64,000 nucleotides of DNA from Thermohalobaculum sp963822985. GTDB taxonomy: Bacteria > Pseudomonadota > Alphaproteobacteria > Rhodobacterales > Rhodobacteraceae. The notes below the pieces were generated by a model, which made no database searches, had not been told where the DNA came from, and worked only from the letters and a program-made list of their open reading frames with translations. Below are positions 18,999 through 27,956 of the stretch, one piece after another (position 1 is the first letter of the stretch; every line of letters begins with the position of its first letter). The position numbers and the translations under genes are program-made. The stretch covers positions 116,854 through 180,853 of the forward strand of contig CAWGJU010000004.1 of assembly GCA_963822985.1 (NCBI GenBank). The letters run 5' to 3'.

Positions 18999-20048
18999 AT
19001 GAACACGCTTACATCTCTGAAGCGAAGCACGGCCGTGGCGGCGCTCGCCGCCATGTCCCTGACGATGGCGCCGATTGCCGCCTCTGCCCAGAGCCAGAGC
19101 CAAGGCACTCAAGGTCAGCAGGCGCAGAGCCAGACCTCGAGCGGTACCCAGAATTCGCGCGATCTGGTCCCGAGCGACAAGGAGATCAAAACCTACAAAT
19201 CGCAGGAGCCGACCGCGGCGCAAGGCACGCGCGTGATCAAGAAGGACGGCGAGTATTCCGAGGTCGCCGCCGGCCAGACCGAGGCGGGGGCGGAGAGGTC
19301 GCCCGCGAACGAGACAGGAATCGTGACCGAAGGCAAGGAAGGCACGCAGTCGGGCGAGGCGCCGGATATGGCCCCAACCGACGATCAGACGGGTTTGGCC
19401 AAATCGGCGCAGCAGACCCAGACCGACCAGCAGAGCTCTGGTCAGCAGAGTTCAGGGCAACAGAGCCAGGCGGGACAGCAGAGCCAGAGCGGACAAAGCG
19501 CTCAGGGCGGCCAGCAGGGCGCCACGAGCGGCCATCAAGCCGGCGCCCAGGGCAAAGCCGGCGCCGGGCAGGACGTGCTCGTTGCCAAGGTGGGTGACCG
19601 CGAGATCCGCCAGTCCGACGTGATGACCGTGATCGGCATGCTGCCTCCGCAGCTGCAGCAGCAGCCGCCCGAGATGCTGGTGCCGATCGCGCTCGACCAG
19701 CTGGTGATGCGCGAGCTGATCCTGCAGAAGGCAAAGGACGCCGGGCTCGAGAACGATCCTGACGTGAAGTCGCTCGCCGACGACGCATCCCAGCGGGGCA
19801 AGGAAGACGCGATGGTGCAGGTCTGGCTCGACCGCGAGCTGGGCAATGCGGTGACCGATCAGAAGGTCAAGGAGACCTATGATACGGTCAAGGAGCAGCT
19901 TGGCGCCCAGGCGCCGTCCATGGAGCAGCTGCGCCCGCAGATCGAGCAGGAACTCCGCCAGCAGGCCTTCCTGGATCTCAGCCGCGATCTGCAGGAGGAC
20001 GCCGAGATCACGCTCTACGGACCCGACGGCCAGCCGATAACGCAGTAA
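18999..20048 (+). CDS. Secreted SurA_N-like protein with Gln/Ser-rich linker and no isomerase domain
   Basis: A signal peptide (residues 1-30, ending PIAASA) is followed by about 160 residues of low-complexity sequence rich in Gln, Ser and Gly. Repeated SSGQQ and QSGQ units lie around residues 145-170. From about residue 193 (VLVAKVGDREIRQSDVMTVI) it matches the N-terminal chaperone module of SurA/PrsA-type peptidyl-prolyl isomerases, including DQLVMRELILQKAKDAGLE. The expected PpiC/parvulin domain is missing: the chain goes straight to LRPQIEQELRQQAFLDLSRDL and ends. A GGGAGA ribosome-binding site precedes the ATG. It is probably a periplasmic chaperone. Confidence 0.8.
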   Translation: MNTLTSLKRSTAVAALAAMSLTMAPIAASAQSQSQGTQGQQAQSQTSSGTQNSRDLVPSDKEIKTYKSQEPTAAQGTRVIKKDGEYSEVAAGQTEAGAERSPANETGIVTEGKEGTQSGEAPDMAPTDDQTGLAKSAQQTQTDQQSSGQQSSGQQSQAGQQSQSGQSAQGGQQGATSGHQAGAQGKAGAGQDVLVAKVGDREIRQSDVMTVIGMLPPQLQQQPPEMLVPIALDQLVMRELILQKAKDAGLENDPDVKSLADDASQRGKEDAMVQVWLDRELGNAVTDQKVKETYDTVKEQLGAQAPSMEQLRPQIEQELRQQAFLDLSRDLQEDAEITLYGPDGQPITQ

Positions 20049-20074
20049 TATACGCCGTCAGCCGAAAACAGGAG

Positions 20075-20110
20075 ACGCCGCGTCCGGAGGCTCCCGGGCG
20101 CGGCGTTTCG
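20075..20110 (+). terminator. Intrinsic terminator after SurA-like gene
   Basis: Arms ACGCCGCG (20,075-20,082) and CGCGGCGT (20,099-20,106) form a perfect 8-bp stem, followed by TTTCGCTT. It lies 26 bases after the stop codon of the SurA-like gene. Confidence 0.7.
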
Positions 20111-20246
20111 CTTCAGTGCCGCAGCTCAAGCGATCTTCGGTCGCCCGTGACAGCGGCCCTGTACGCGTGCACGGCCGTCCTTTGCACGTCTTGGCGGGCA
20201 GGGTCGAACCGGGGTCGTTTGCCGCCTCCATTCGCGGGAGGGCGTG

Positions 20247-21746
20247 TCAGGTTCCGCAGAAGGTCCGGCGCACGATCTGGTCCGCGCGCGGCGGGGCGGC
20301 ATAGCTGGCATGGTTCGGCTGGTCCTCGAACGGAGACGCCAGCACGCCGATCAAGCTTTCGAAGGGTCCGAAATCGCCCTGTTGGGCGGCGGCGAGCGCC
20401 TCCTCGACCAGATGGTTGCGCGGGATAAAGCGCGGGGTTGCGGCGCGCATGGCGGCGCGCTGCTCGCCGGGCCCCCGGCCCTCGGCGGCGCAGCGCGCGC
20501 GCCAGGCACCGGCCCAGACGTCGAACGCCGCCGGCTCGGCGAAGAGCGTACGGGGCCCCTCCGATCCATTTTCCGGCTCGGCATCAGGGAGGTCCGCGAG
20601 CCGCCGGAAGGTGAGCGTGTAGTCCGCTTGGTTCTCCGCCATCCGGCCGAGCAAATCCTCGATCAGCGCCTGGTCATCCTCCTGCCGGGTCGCCAGCCCG
20701 AGTTTGGCGCGCATCACGTCGACCCACGCCTCGAGCCAGAGCTGGGGGAACCGGTCGATTGCGGCTTGCGCTGCGGCGACCGCCGCCTCGCGCCCGCCCG
20801 GCAGCAGCGGCAAAAGCGCCTGGGCGAGCTGGGCGAGATTCCACTGGGCGATGCGCGGCTGGTTGCCGAAGGCATAGCGGCCGCCGACGTCGATCGAGCT
20901 GAAGACCTTGCCCGGGTGAAAGGCGTCCATGAAGGCGCAGGGGCCATAGTCGATGGTCTCGCCAGAGATGGTCATGTTGTCCGTGTTCATCACGCCGTGG
21001 ATGAAGCCGAGCCCCATCCACTGCGCCACCAGCCGCGCCTGCCGCGCGATCACGCCGTCAAGCAAAGCGAGGGCGGGAGCCTCCGCGTCGGCCGCCTCCG
21101 GATAATGGCGCGCGATCACGTGCTCGGCCAGCCGGCGCAGCCCGTCGGTGTCCTTGCGCGCCGCAAGGAACTGGAAGGTGCCGACGCGGATGTGGCTGGC
21201 CGCGACGCGGGTCAGCACGCCGCCCGGCAGGACGGTCTCGCGCACGACCTCGGCGCCGGTGGCGACGGCCGCCAGCGATCGCGTCGTGGGCACGCCCAGC
21301 GCCGCCATGGCCTCGCTGAGGATGTACTCGCGCAGCACCGGCCCGAGCGGCGCGCGGCCATCCCCCATCCGCGAGAACGGCGTGCGGCCGGAGCCCTTGA
21401 GCTGGATGTCGCGCCGCCGGCCCTGGCGGTCGACCACTTCGCCGAGAAGGATCGCCCGGCCGTCGCCCAGCTGCGGCGCCCAGCCGCCGAACTGGTGCCC
21501 GGCATAGGCTTGGGCGATCGGCTCCGCGCCATCGGGCACGCAGTTGCCGGCCAGCACCTGCACGCCTTCGGGCGAGGCGAGCCATTCAGGGTCCAGGCCC
21601 AGCTCCTCGGCGAGCGCGCGGTTCAGTCGTATCAGCTTGGGCTGGCCCACCGGCGTCGGCTCGACCCGCGCGAAGAAGCGATCGGGCAGCCGGGCATAGC
21701 TGTTGTCAAAGGGGAACGTGGCGGCTGTCGCGACCGACTGGTCCAT
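20247..21746 (-). CDS. selO: Protein adenylyltransferase SelO (YdiU/UPF0061)
   Basis: A pseudokinase-fold enzyme that transfers AMP to Ser, Thr or Tyr of proteins in redox stress. Present: FDNSYARLPDRFFARV, AQAYAGHQFGGWAPQLGDGRA, QLKGSGRTPFSRMGDGRAPL, LREYILSEAMAALGVPTTRS, GFIHGVMNTDNMTISGETID and DYGPCAFMDAF. The C-terminus keeps the Cys of RRTFCGT, in place of the selenocysteine seen in eukaryotes. The ATG at 21,746 (MDQSV) is preferred over upstream frame extension because homology begins there and a purine-rich site precedes it. It is about 499 residues and intact. Confidence 0.95.
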   Translation of the reverse strand: MDQSVATAATFPFDNSYARLPDRFFARVEPTPVGQPKLIRLNRALAEELGLDPEWLASPEGVQVLAGNCVPDGAEPIAQAYAGHQFGGWAPQLGDGRAILLGEVVDRQGRRRDIQLKGSGRTPFSRMGDGRAPLGPVLREYILSEAMAALGVPTTRSLAAVATGAEVVRETVLPGGVLTRVAASHIRVGTFQFLAARKDTDGLRRLAEHVIARHYPEAADAEAPALALLDGVIARQARLVAQWMGLGFIHGVMNTDNMTISGETIDYGPCAFMDAFHPGKVFSSIDVGGRYAFGNQPRIAQWNLAQLAQALLPLLPGGREAAVAAAQAAIDRFPQLWLEAWVDVMRAKLGLATRQEDDQALIEDLLGRMAENQADYTLTFRRLADLPDAEPENGSEGPRTLFAEPAAFDVWAGAWRARCAAEGRGPGEQRAAMRAATPRFIPRNHLVEEALAAAQQGDFGPFESLIGVLASPFEDQPNHASYAAPPRADQIVRRTFCGT

Positions 21747-22024
21747 CGGAACCTCTCTCGCACGGGCGTTTTTGGCGGCGGACGCGGTGATCCTGGCCGG
21801 CTTGTCTCGCATATGGGCGCTCTCGTCCGCATCGGAAGGCGACCGGCCGCAGTTCATGCCCGGCCGCAATGGTTCCGCTGGGGCCGCCGCGCGGCTCGAC
21901 CGTGCGCGCTCGACGTCCGGTGTTTGTTCAGTGCCCCCGCCGCTCGAGTTGCCCCGAGTTGCACGGCAACCCGCGGCGACCCTATATCGAGGCGACGAAT
22001 CCCGCAGCCCCGGAGAGACGGCAC

Positions 22025-22288
22025 ATGCAGACCCGCTCGAAATTCTTCGACGACATCAGCCAGCTCATGACCAACGCCGCCGGCGTCGCCCAAGGCGCGC
22101 GCACCGAGGCCGAGACCGCCATGCGCGGCTGGTTCGAGCGCTTTCTCGCCGAGTCCAACATGGTAACGCGCGAGGAGTTCGAGGCCGTGCGCGAGATGGC
22201 GATCAAGGCGCGCGAGGAGAACGACCGCCTGGCCGCCCGCATCCGCGAGTTCGAGAGCCGGAAACGGCAGCCAGGGTCCGAGGCCTGA
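22025..22288 (+). CDS. ubiK: UbiK accessory factor (BMFP domain)
   Basis: A small coiled-coil protein that helps assemble the ubiquinone-biosynthesis complex. MQTRSKFFDDISQLMTNAAG is the N-terminus; the trimerising C-terminal coil reads MVTREEFEAVREMAIKAREEND. It is 87 residues, with a GGAGAG site before the ATG. It is divergent from selO. Confidence 0.88.
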   Translation: MQTRSKFFDDISQLMTNAAGVAQGARTEAETAMRGWFERFLAESNMVTREEFEAVREMAIKAREENDRLAARIREFESRKRQPGSEA

Positions 22289-22609
22289 CGCTGCCGCGGC
22301 GGCGCCGAGGCACTAGGGCGGGGCGCCGCGTTCGCCGGCAGCCGGCCAGGCGCCAGGGCGTGCGCCTGATTCTCCGGAGGCCCGCCCGGTGGCGCTCGCC
22401 GCGTCGCGTTTGCGTCGCATCGAGGCAGGTGCGCCGGCGGTCGCCTCCGATTGCGCCCGTTTCTCGCGGTTCGTTCCTCGCAGTTTCTGGGGAGAACGGG
22501 CGGTCCGAGGCCGATCTGGGCGTGAATCTTTCGCCGCCGGCCCGGATTCGCCTTTACAACGGCAGGGAACCTGCCACCATATCTTGCGGGCCAGGAGCAG
22601 TGGTCCACA
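22289..22609. other. Intergenic stretch, nothing recognised
   Basis: About 320 bases between ubiK and the YbjN gene. High-GC and without a credible reading frame, RNA or repeat that I can support. Confidence 0.5.
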
Positions 22610-23185
22610 ATGGCAACCCAGGGTGACCCTGACGCGTCGCCGCACAAGGTCACCGCGAAATTGGGGGCGGTGAGGCAGATGACAGCAGCCATCGAACACG
22701 AATTCCTTTCAGCGGACATCCACCCGATCGACATGGTCGAGACGTTGGCCGAGGCCTGCGAGTGGGAGTTCGACCGCATGGGTGAGAACCAGATCGCCAT
22801 GGCGATCGAGGGCGCTTGGCGCGTCTATTCGCTCAACCTCGACTGGTCGAGCCATGACGACATGCTGCGGCTGATCTGCAGCTTCGAGCTGACCCCGCCG
22901 GAAGAGCGGATGGACGAGATGCTCGAGCTGATCAACCTCGCCAACGACAAGATCTGGTGCGGCGGCTTCGTCCTCTGGCCCGAGCACAAGCTGATGGCCT
23001 TCCGCTACGGCCTGACGCTGGCGGGGGGCGCCACCGCCACGCCCGAGCAGATCGAGGCCATGGTGCTGACGGCCGTCGGCTATGCCGAGCGGTTCTACCC
23101 CGCCTTCCAGCTCGTCGGCTGGTCGAACCAGTCGCCCGCGCAAGCCCTGCGCGTCGCCATCGACGAGGCGTACGGCACCGCCTGA
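22610..23185 (+). CDS. YbjN-domain protein
   Basis: Type-III-chaperone-like fold protein of the YbjN family (PF10722). Homology starts at MTAAIEHEFLSADIHPIDMVE, so translation could begin at ATG 22,679 rather than 22,610. Features: EFDRMGENQIAMAIEGAWR, NLDWSSHDDMLRLICSFEL, NDKIWCGGFVLWPEHKLMAF and GYAERFYPAFQLVGWSNQSP. It is intact. In many alphaproteobacteria this gene is followed by proC and the CsaA-like gene; here proC is absent. Confidence 0.85.
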   Translation: MATQGDPDASPHKVTAKLGAVRQMTAAIEHEFLSADIHPIDMVETLAEACEWEFDRMGENQIAMAIEGAWRVYSLNLDWSSHDDMLRLICSFELTPPEERMDEMLELINLANDKIWCGGFVLWPEHKLMAFRYGLTLAGGATATPEQIEAMVLTAVGYAERFYPAFQLVGWSNQSPAQALRVAIDEAYGTA

Positions 23186-23265
23186 GGCGCGGGGCGGCCT
23201 TGTCGGGACGGGAGGGTGCGCTTATGCGCACCCCACGAACTCGCGGCGGAAGACGGGATGCTCGA

Positions 23266-23604
23266 ATGCCGGAGATCACCTACGACCAGTTCCTCCTCGT
23301 CGACATCCGCGTCGGCACGGTCACCGACGCCCAACCGTTCCCGGAGGCGCGCAAGCCGGCGGTGAAACTTCGGATCGACTTCGGGCCCGAGATCGGCATC
23401 AAGAGATCCTCGGCGCAGATTACCGAGCATTACGCGATCGAGACGCTGGTCGGTCGGCAGGTGGTCGCCGTCGTCAACTTCCCGCCGCGCCAGATCGGTC
23501 CCTTCATGTCCGAGGTCCTGACGCTCGGGCTGAGCGACGAGGAGGGCCGCGTTGTCCTGCTTGGCCCCGACCACCCCGTGCCGAATGGCGCCCGCATGCA
23601 CTGA
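23266..23604 (+). CDS. csaA: tRNA-binding protein, CsaA-like
   Basis: An OB-fold tRNA-binding domain (EMAP/Trbp111 type), reported to act as a chaperone. MPEITYDQFLLVDIRVGTVTDAQPF, then ARKPAVKLRIDFGPEIGIKR, SSAQITEHY, VVAVVNFPPRQIGPFMSEVL and HPVPNGARMH match the family end to end. It has 112 residues, with ATG at 23,266. No frameshift. Confidence 0.9.
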   Translation: MPEITYDQFLLVDIRVGTVTDAQPFPEARKPAVKLRIDFGPEIGIKRSSAQITEHYAIETLVGRQVVAVVNFPPRQIGPFMSEVLTLGLSDEEGRVVLLGPDHPVPNGARMH

Positions 23605-23775
23605 TCGCGGCGACGTCATCGTCGCCGCGATCTGGCCACTTTCTCCGCCTCGCGAGTTGCCTTGGTCGACCGGTGCCAAGCCGGTTCGATCGCGCACCGG
23701 GCCGTCCCGGCGGCCCGAAAAGGCATCGCCGCCCGCGCCGGGTCGGCGGGGCGGCGAGCTCCGAGATCGGAAGGT

Positions 23776-25416
23776 TTACCAGGCGAAGGCGGTGTGCTTG
23801 TCCTCATCCATCGGCGGCTCCTCGCGGGGGTCGCGGATCTCGCGGGTCTCGTCCCGCTCGCGCACGCGGCGGTAGAGGTCCGGCACGATCCAGCCGAGCA
23901 TGAAGCCGAGCCCCGCCTGGACGGCCATGATCCGCGTCGGGTCGGGGAAACGCCCCCCGCCATCGGCCAGCGACCGCATCAGATCTGCGGCGATATAGGC
24001 GGTGGCGCCGAGCGCCACGGCGAGCACGGCGCCTTCCACCGCCCGGCCGGACCATTCGGACTTGAACCGGCCGTGCAGATCGAGGTCGATCAGAAGGGCG
24101 ATGAAGAAGGCCGCGCCAGCCGGGATCAGCATGAACGGGAACCGGGTGTCGAGCTTGCCGACGAATTCAGCGAAGCTCAGCCCGTCCACCGCCATCGAGC
24201 GGAGGTAATAGACCAGGCACCACAGCAGCGCCGCCAGGCCGGCCGCGAGCAGATAATAGCCGTAGTTCATGCCATCCGCCGCGCGGCCCTGCCGGCGCGT
24301 GAGCAGGCCGGGCACCCCGGCGAGCAGCGCCGCGCCCGCCATGTTGATGCCGATCATCACGGCGATGACAAGCGCCCGGTCGACCTGACCGCCGCCGGCA
24401 CCCATGATGCGGAACAGCAGGAACATATAGACGATGGTCAGCAGCGCGAGCCCGACGACGCTGTGCCAATGGATCAGCGGCGGCCGGACTTCCTCGACGG
24501 TCCTGAAGCCCCACTCCTCCAGCGAATCGATCGCATCGCGCATGCCGAACTTTGTGCTCAGCATATAGCAGCTGACGAGATGGCTGAGGCCGCGGAACAG
24601 CTCGGAGGCCTCCTCTTCGAAGGTCCGCAGCAATTCCTCGCGGCGCTCGTCCGAGATCGGGTTGGGGTCGCTGCCGGGCGCGGCGAGCACGATGCCCGCC
24701 AGCGCGGCCAAGCGGCGATAGGACGCGACCATCTGCTTGTACTCGCCCAGCCGGCACTCGACGAAGGGCGAGTTGCGCTCGGCGGCCCGGCCGTCGTCGC
24801 GCTCTTCGGCCAAATCATTCTCGGACAGGTCGGCGCAGAGCCGCGTCTTGATCGTCACGATCCGCAGCCAGTTCCAGGCCGGGCTGTACGGGGCCGCCCG
24901 GCAGAGCGTCTCCAAGTCCAGCTGTTGCGAGCGAAGCTCGGCGCTGACCGGCCTTACGAGCGCTACGGGAACGGCGAACTCGGCATGCCGCACCTTCGAG
25001 CTCAGCTGCCGCGCTCTTTTCGGGATGGCGCCCAATTCGCGGAAGATCATGCGGAAAGCCGCGTCCAGCTTTTTCAGCAAAGGAAGGTGCGGCAGCAGCG
25101 CCGTCAGGAACAGCGCCGCGGCGAAGGGCGCCGAGGCCTTGACAAGATCGGCCGTCGTCGAGCCGACGGCGCCCGGGTCGGCACCGAACATCAGGAAGCG
25201 CGCGGCCTCGGGGTTGGTGGTGATCACCATTCTGACGATCCACCAAAGCGCGATCGCCGCCGTCACATAGCCGACCAGCGCGATGTTCCATTGCCAGCGC
25301 GTCGTGGTCGATCTCCAGGTCGCCGGCGTGCTGAACCGCTCCCAAGCATAGACGCCAACGCAGCCTGCGGCGAAGACATCAACCCAGTTCTGCGCGATCA
25401 TGGTCATCATCGGCAT
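23776..25416 (-). CDS. Uncharacterised multi-pass membrane protein
   Basis: A 546-residue intact protein I do not recognise. There are two N-terminal hydrophobic segments (IALVGYVTAAIALWWIVRMV, APFAAALFLTALLPHLPLL) and a soluble central part of about 200 residues (SKVRHAEFAVPVALVRPVSA, RAAERNSPFVECRLGEYKQM). Six or so transmembrane helices follow (SVVGLALLTIVYMFLLFRIM, LVIAVMIGINMAGAALLAGV, YYLLAAGLAALLWCLVYYL, FPFMLIPAGAAFFIALLI, AVEGAVLAVALGATAYIAAD). A short charged tail ends TAFAW. The layout suggests a membrane sensor or scaffold; no catalytic motif was seen. Confidence 0.8.
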   Translation of the reverse strand: MPMMTMIAQNWVDVFAAGCVGVYAWERFSTPATWRSTTTRWQWNIALVGYVTAAIALWWIVRMVITTNPEAARFLMFGADPGAVGSTTADLVKASAPFAAALFLTALLPHLPLLKKLDAAFRMIFRELGAIPKRARQLSSKVRHAEFAVPVALVRPVSAELRSQQLDLETLCRAAPYSPAWNWLRIVTIKTRLCADLSENDLAEERDDGRAAERNSPFVECRLGEYKQMVASYRRLAALAGIVLAAPGSDPNPISDERREELLRTFEEEASELFRGLSHLVSCYMLSTKFGMRDAIDSLEEWGFRTVEEVRPPLIHWHSVVGLALLTIVYMFLLFRIMGAGGGQVDRALVIAVMIGINMAGAALLAGVPGLLTRRQGRAADGMNYGYYLLAAGLAALLWCLVYYLRSMAVDGLSFAEFVGKLDTRFPFMLIPAGAAFFIALLIDLDLHGRFKSEWSGRAVEGAVLAVALGATAYIAADLMRSLADGGGRFPDPTRIMAVQAGLGFMLGWIVPDLYRRVRERDETREIRDPREEPPMDEDKHTAFAW

Positions 25417-25661
25417 TGTCGTGCTCCTGCTGCCGTCGACCGATTTCTTCGGCCGCTCTCTCGACGCACTGCTCGACCGGTGCGTGTCTTGCCGTCGCCG
25501 TGCCCGCTTTCGGCGATCATCTGCGTTTCACACTAGGTTCAATTTGGGACAATTTCTGTACCCGTTGTCACAGGTTGCACGTCTTCGCTCAGGAGCATGC
25601 GGCGCCACGGATGGGCGGCCGAGGCTGGCGCCCAGGGGCGCCGACGGCCAGGGCTGTAGCC

Positions 25662-26999
25662 TCAGCGCGGCACCGTCAGCGTCGCGCGCAGGCCGCCGAG
25701 GCGGGGGCTCGCGTCCAGCGTCAGCGAGCCGCCATGGCTGCGCGCGATGTCGAGCGCGATCGTCAGCCCCAGCCCGGTGCCCGGGATGTCCTGGTTGCGC
25801 GCCTCGTCCAGCCGCGTGAAGGGCTTCAGCACCTCGTCGCGCTTGTCGGAGGGGATGCCGGGGCCGTCATCCTCGACCACGAACTCGGCGAAGCGGCGGG
25901 TCAGCCGCACCGAGAGCGCCACCTTGGCCGCATAGGCGCCGGCGTTCTCGACCAGGTTGGCCAGGCCGCGCTTCAGCGCGTGCCGGCGCATGTCGACCAT
26001 CGGCTCCTCGGGCGTCTCGACCTGGGCGAAGACCTGCACGCTCGCGCCAAGCCGGCGCGCATCGGCCGCCACCTCCTCGGCCAGCTCCAGCGGCGAGGCG
26101 GGCGCCGGTGGCTCGCCGCCCTCGCCCCGCGCGAACGCCAGGAACGCGCTCAGCATGTGCTCCATCTCGTCCAGGTCGCGGTTGATCTCGGCCGTCTCCG
26201 GCGTCTCGTCGGCGACCGCCAGGGCCAGCTTCATGCGCGTCAGCGGCGTGCGCAGATCGTGGCTCACGCCCGACAGCATCCGCGTGCGCTGCTCGACATG
26301 CCGCTCGAGCCGCCCGCGCATCTCCAGGAACGCCGCGCCCGCCCGGCGCACCTCCTCGGCGCCGGTCGGCCGGAACGGCACCGAACGCCCGCGCCCGAAG
26401 GCTTGCGCCGCGCGCGCCAGCTCGCGGATCGGCCGGACCTGGTTGCGCAGGAAGATCGTGGCGATGCCGATCAGCAAAAGCGCGCTGACCGAGATCCAGA
26501 CGAACAGCTGGTGCGGGTTCGAGGCGTTGAGCCGGCGGCGCGGGAGAAACGCCCGCAGCGCGCCCTTGCTGGTGGCGATGCTGGTATCGACGTGCTTGTC
26601 GTAGGTAGCCAGGTCGATTTCCATTGGCAGGCGCACATAGCTCCTCAGCGTGTCGGCGATGACCCCGCCGGTCACGTCGAAAAGCTCGCGACTGACCGCC
26701 GATTGGACGCGCGCACCCTCGTCCAGGACCAGCTCGAAGCCCAGCGGACCCGACATCCGGGACAGCGCTCGCTTGGCGCTCTCGACGTCGTCGGCCTCGT
26801 CGACCGTTCGCACGGCGTAGCTCAGCTCGCGCGCGATGGCGCCCACCATCTGCTCGGTCACCGAATTGTAGAAGCGCTGGGCGAAGACCCCCGCCGCGAT
26901 CACCTGCATCAGCACGATCGGCAGCACGAGGATCATCAGCGCGCGGCCGAACAGGCTGTGCGGCAGAAAGCGCTTCAGGATCGCCGATGGGCTCTGCAT
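25662..26999 (-). CDS. Sensor histidine kinase, EnvZ-like, no adjacent regulator
   Basis: Two transmembrane segments (about residues 18-40 and 166-184) flank a periplasmic sensor of about 125 residues; a HAMP domain follows (RNQVRPIRELARAAQAFG). The HisKA box contains His247 in SGVSHDLRTPLTRMKLAL, and the ATPase domain has NLVENAGAYAAKVAL, EDDGPGIPSDKRDEV and GTGLGLTIALDIA. ATG 26,999 is chosen because the hydrophobic N-terminus begins there; the frame upstream is not coding. The pattern PHSLFGRALMILVLPIVLMQ is typical of alphaproteobacterial EnvZ/OmpR-partner kinases. No response-regulator gene is adjacent in this window. Confidence 0.92.
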   Translation of the reverse strand: MQSPSAILKRFLPHSLFGRALMILVLPIVLMQVIAAGVFAQRFYNSVTEQMVGAIARELSYAVRTVDEADDVESAKRALSRMSGPLGFELVLDEGARVQSAVSRELFDVTGGVIADTLRSYVRLPMEIDLATYDKHVDTSIATSKGALRAFLPRRRLNASNPHQLFVWISVSALLLIGIATIFLRNQVRPIRELARAAQAFGRGRSVPFRPTGAEEVRRAGAAFLEMRGRLERHVEQRTRMLSGVSHDLRTPLTRMKLALAVADETPETAEINRDLDEMEHMLSAFLAFARGEGGEPPAPASPLELAEEVAADARRLGASVQVFAQVETPEEPMVDMRRHALKRGLANLVENAGAYAAKVALSVRLTRRFAEFVVEDDGPGIPSDKRDEVLKPFTRLDEARNQDIPGTGLGLTIALDIARSHGGSLTLDASPRLGGLRATLTVPR

Positions 27000-27099
27000 G
27001 AGGGAGGGGATAGGCCGGGCGCAGGCACCCGACAAGGCGGACGCCCGTTTCCGCCGGACGGGCGGCGCCGACCTTCGGCCCGCCCGCGGAACGCGCGGT

Positions 27100-27882
27100 C
27101 TACTGCATGAACCAGCCGTGCGAGACGACGACCGACTGCCCGGTGAAGGCCTTGGTCGGCGCCGCCGCGAAGAACAGCACGGCATCGGCCACGTCGTCCG
27201 TCGTGGTGAACTCGCCGTCGACCGTGTCCTTCAGCATGACGTTCTTGATCACCTCGTCCTCCGAGATGCCGAGCTCCTTGGCCTGCTCGGGGATCTGCTT
27301 GTCAACCAGCGGCGTGCGCACGAAGCCCGGGCAGACGACGTTCGCCGTGACGTTGTGCTCGGCCCCCTCCTTGGCCAGCACCTTGGCCAACCCGATCAGG
27401 CCGTGCTTGGCGGTGACATAGGGCGCCTTCAGTTTGGACGCCTCCTTGGAGTGGACCGAGCCCATATAGACCACCCGGCCGTAGTTCGCCTCGTACATGT
27501 GCTTGAGGCAGGCGCGGGTCGTCAGGAACGCGCCGTCAAGATGGATCGAGAGCAGCTTCTTCCAGTCGGCGAAGGGAAAGTTGACCAGGGGATAGACGAT
27601 CTGGATGCCGGCATTGCTGACCAGGATGTCGACCTTGCCGTATTTCGCCACGGTGTCGGCCACGCCCTTCTCGACCTGGGCCTCGTCGGTGACGTTCATC
27701 GCGACGGCGAAGGCGTCGCCGCCCTTGGCCTTGATCTCCTCGGCCGTCGCCCTGGCGGCGTCGAGGTTCAGGTCGGCGATCACCGGCGTCCCCCCTTCGG
27801 CGGCCAGCCGCAGGGCGATCTCCTTGCCGATGCCGCTGGCGGCGCCGGTGACGATTGCGATCCTTCCATCGAAGCGAGCCAT
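27100..27882 (-). CDS. bdhA: 3-hydroxybutyrate dehydrogenase
   Basis: Short-chain dehydrogenase oxidising 3-hydroxybutyrate to acetoacetate in polyhydroxybutyrate breakdown. TGAASGIGKEIALRLAAEGG is the NAD motif, NAGIQIV follows, and the catalytic set is Ser-Tyr-Lys in MGSVHSKEASKLKAPYVTAKHG. The C-terminus VVSHGWFMQ is characteristic of this dehydrogenase. It has 260 residues and is intact. The acetoacetate decarboxylase gene lies upstream on the same strand, so both may act on acetoacetate. Confidence 0.93.
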   Translation of the reverse strand: MARFDGRIAIVTGAASGIGKEIALRLAAEGGTPVIADLNLDAARATAEEIKAKGGDAFAVAMNVTDEAQVEKGVADTVAKYGKVDILVSNAGIQIVYPLVNFPFADWKKLLSIHLDGAFLTTRACLKHMYEANYGRVVYMGSVHSKEASKLKAPYVTAKHGLIGLAKVLAKEGAEHNVTANVVCPGFVRTPLVDKQIPEQAKELGISEDEVIKNVMLKDTVDGEFTTTDDVADAVLFFAAAPTKAFTGQSVVVSHGWFMQ

Positions 27883-27956
27883 GAGAGCTTCCTTTCAGCG
27901 GGCGCGGGGCCCTGTTGACGGGTGTCCGAGATGCCGAGCCGGATAACCGAGCCGGG

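Noticed and set aside
19420..19560. Repeats in the Gln/Ser-rich linker as a possible CRISPR or tandem-repeat array
   Set aside because: The repeats are short, imperfect and in frame within a coding region.
20190..20235. GGTTCGA-like sequence (minus strand) as a possible tRNA T-arm
   Set aside because: The flanks do not pair and no anticodon or acceptor stem can be drawn.
20244..22070. Open frame of about 600 codons on the plus strand
   Set aside because: Antisense to selO; Arg/His-rich shadow translation.
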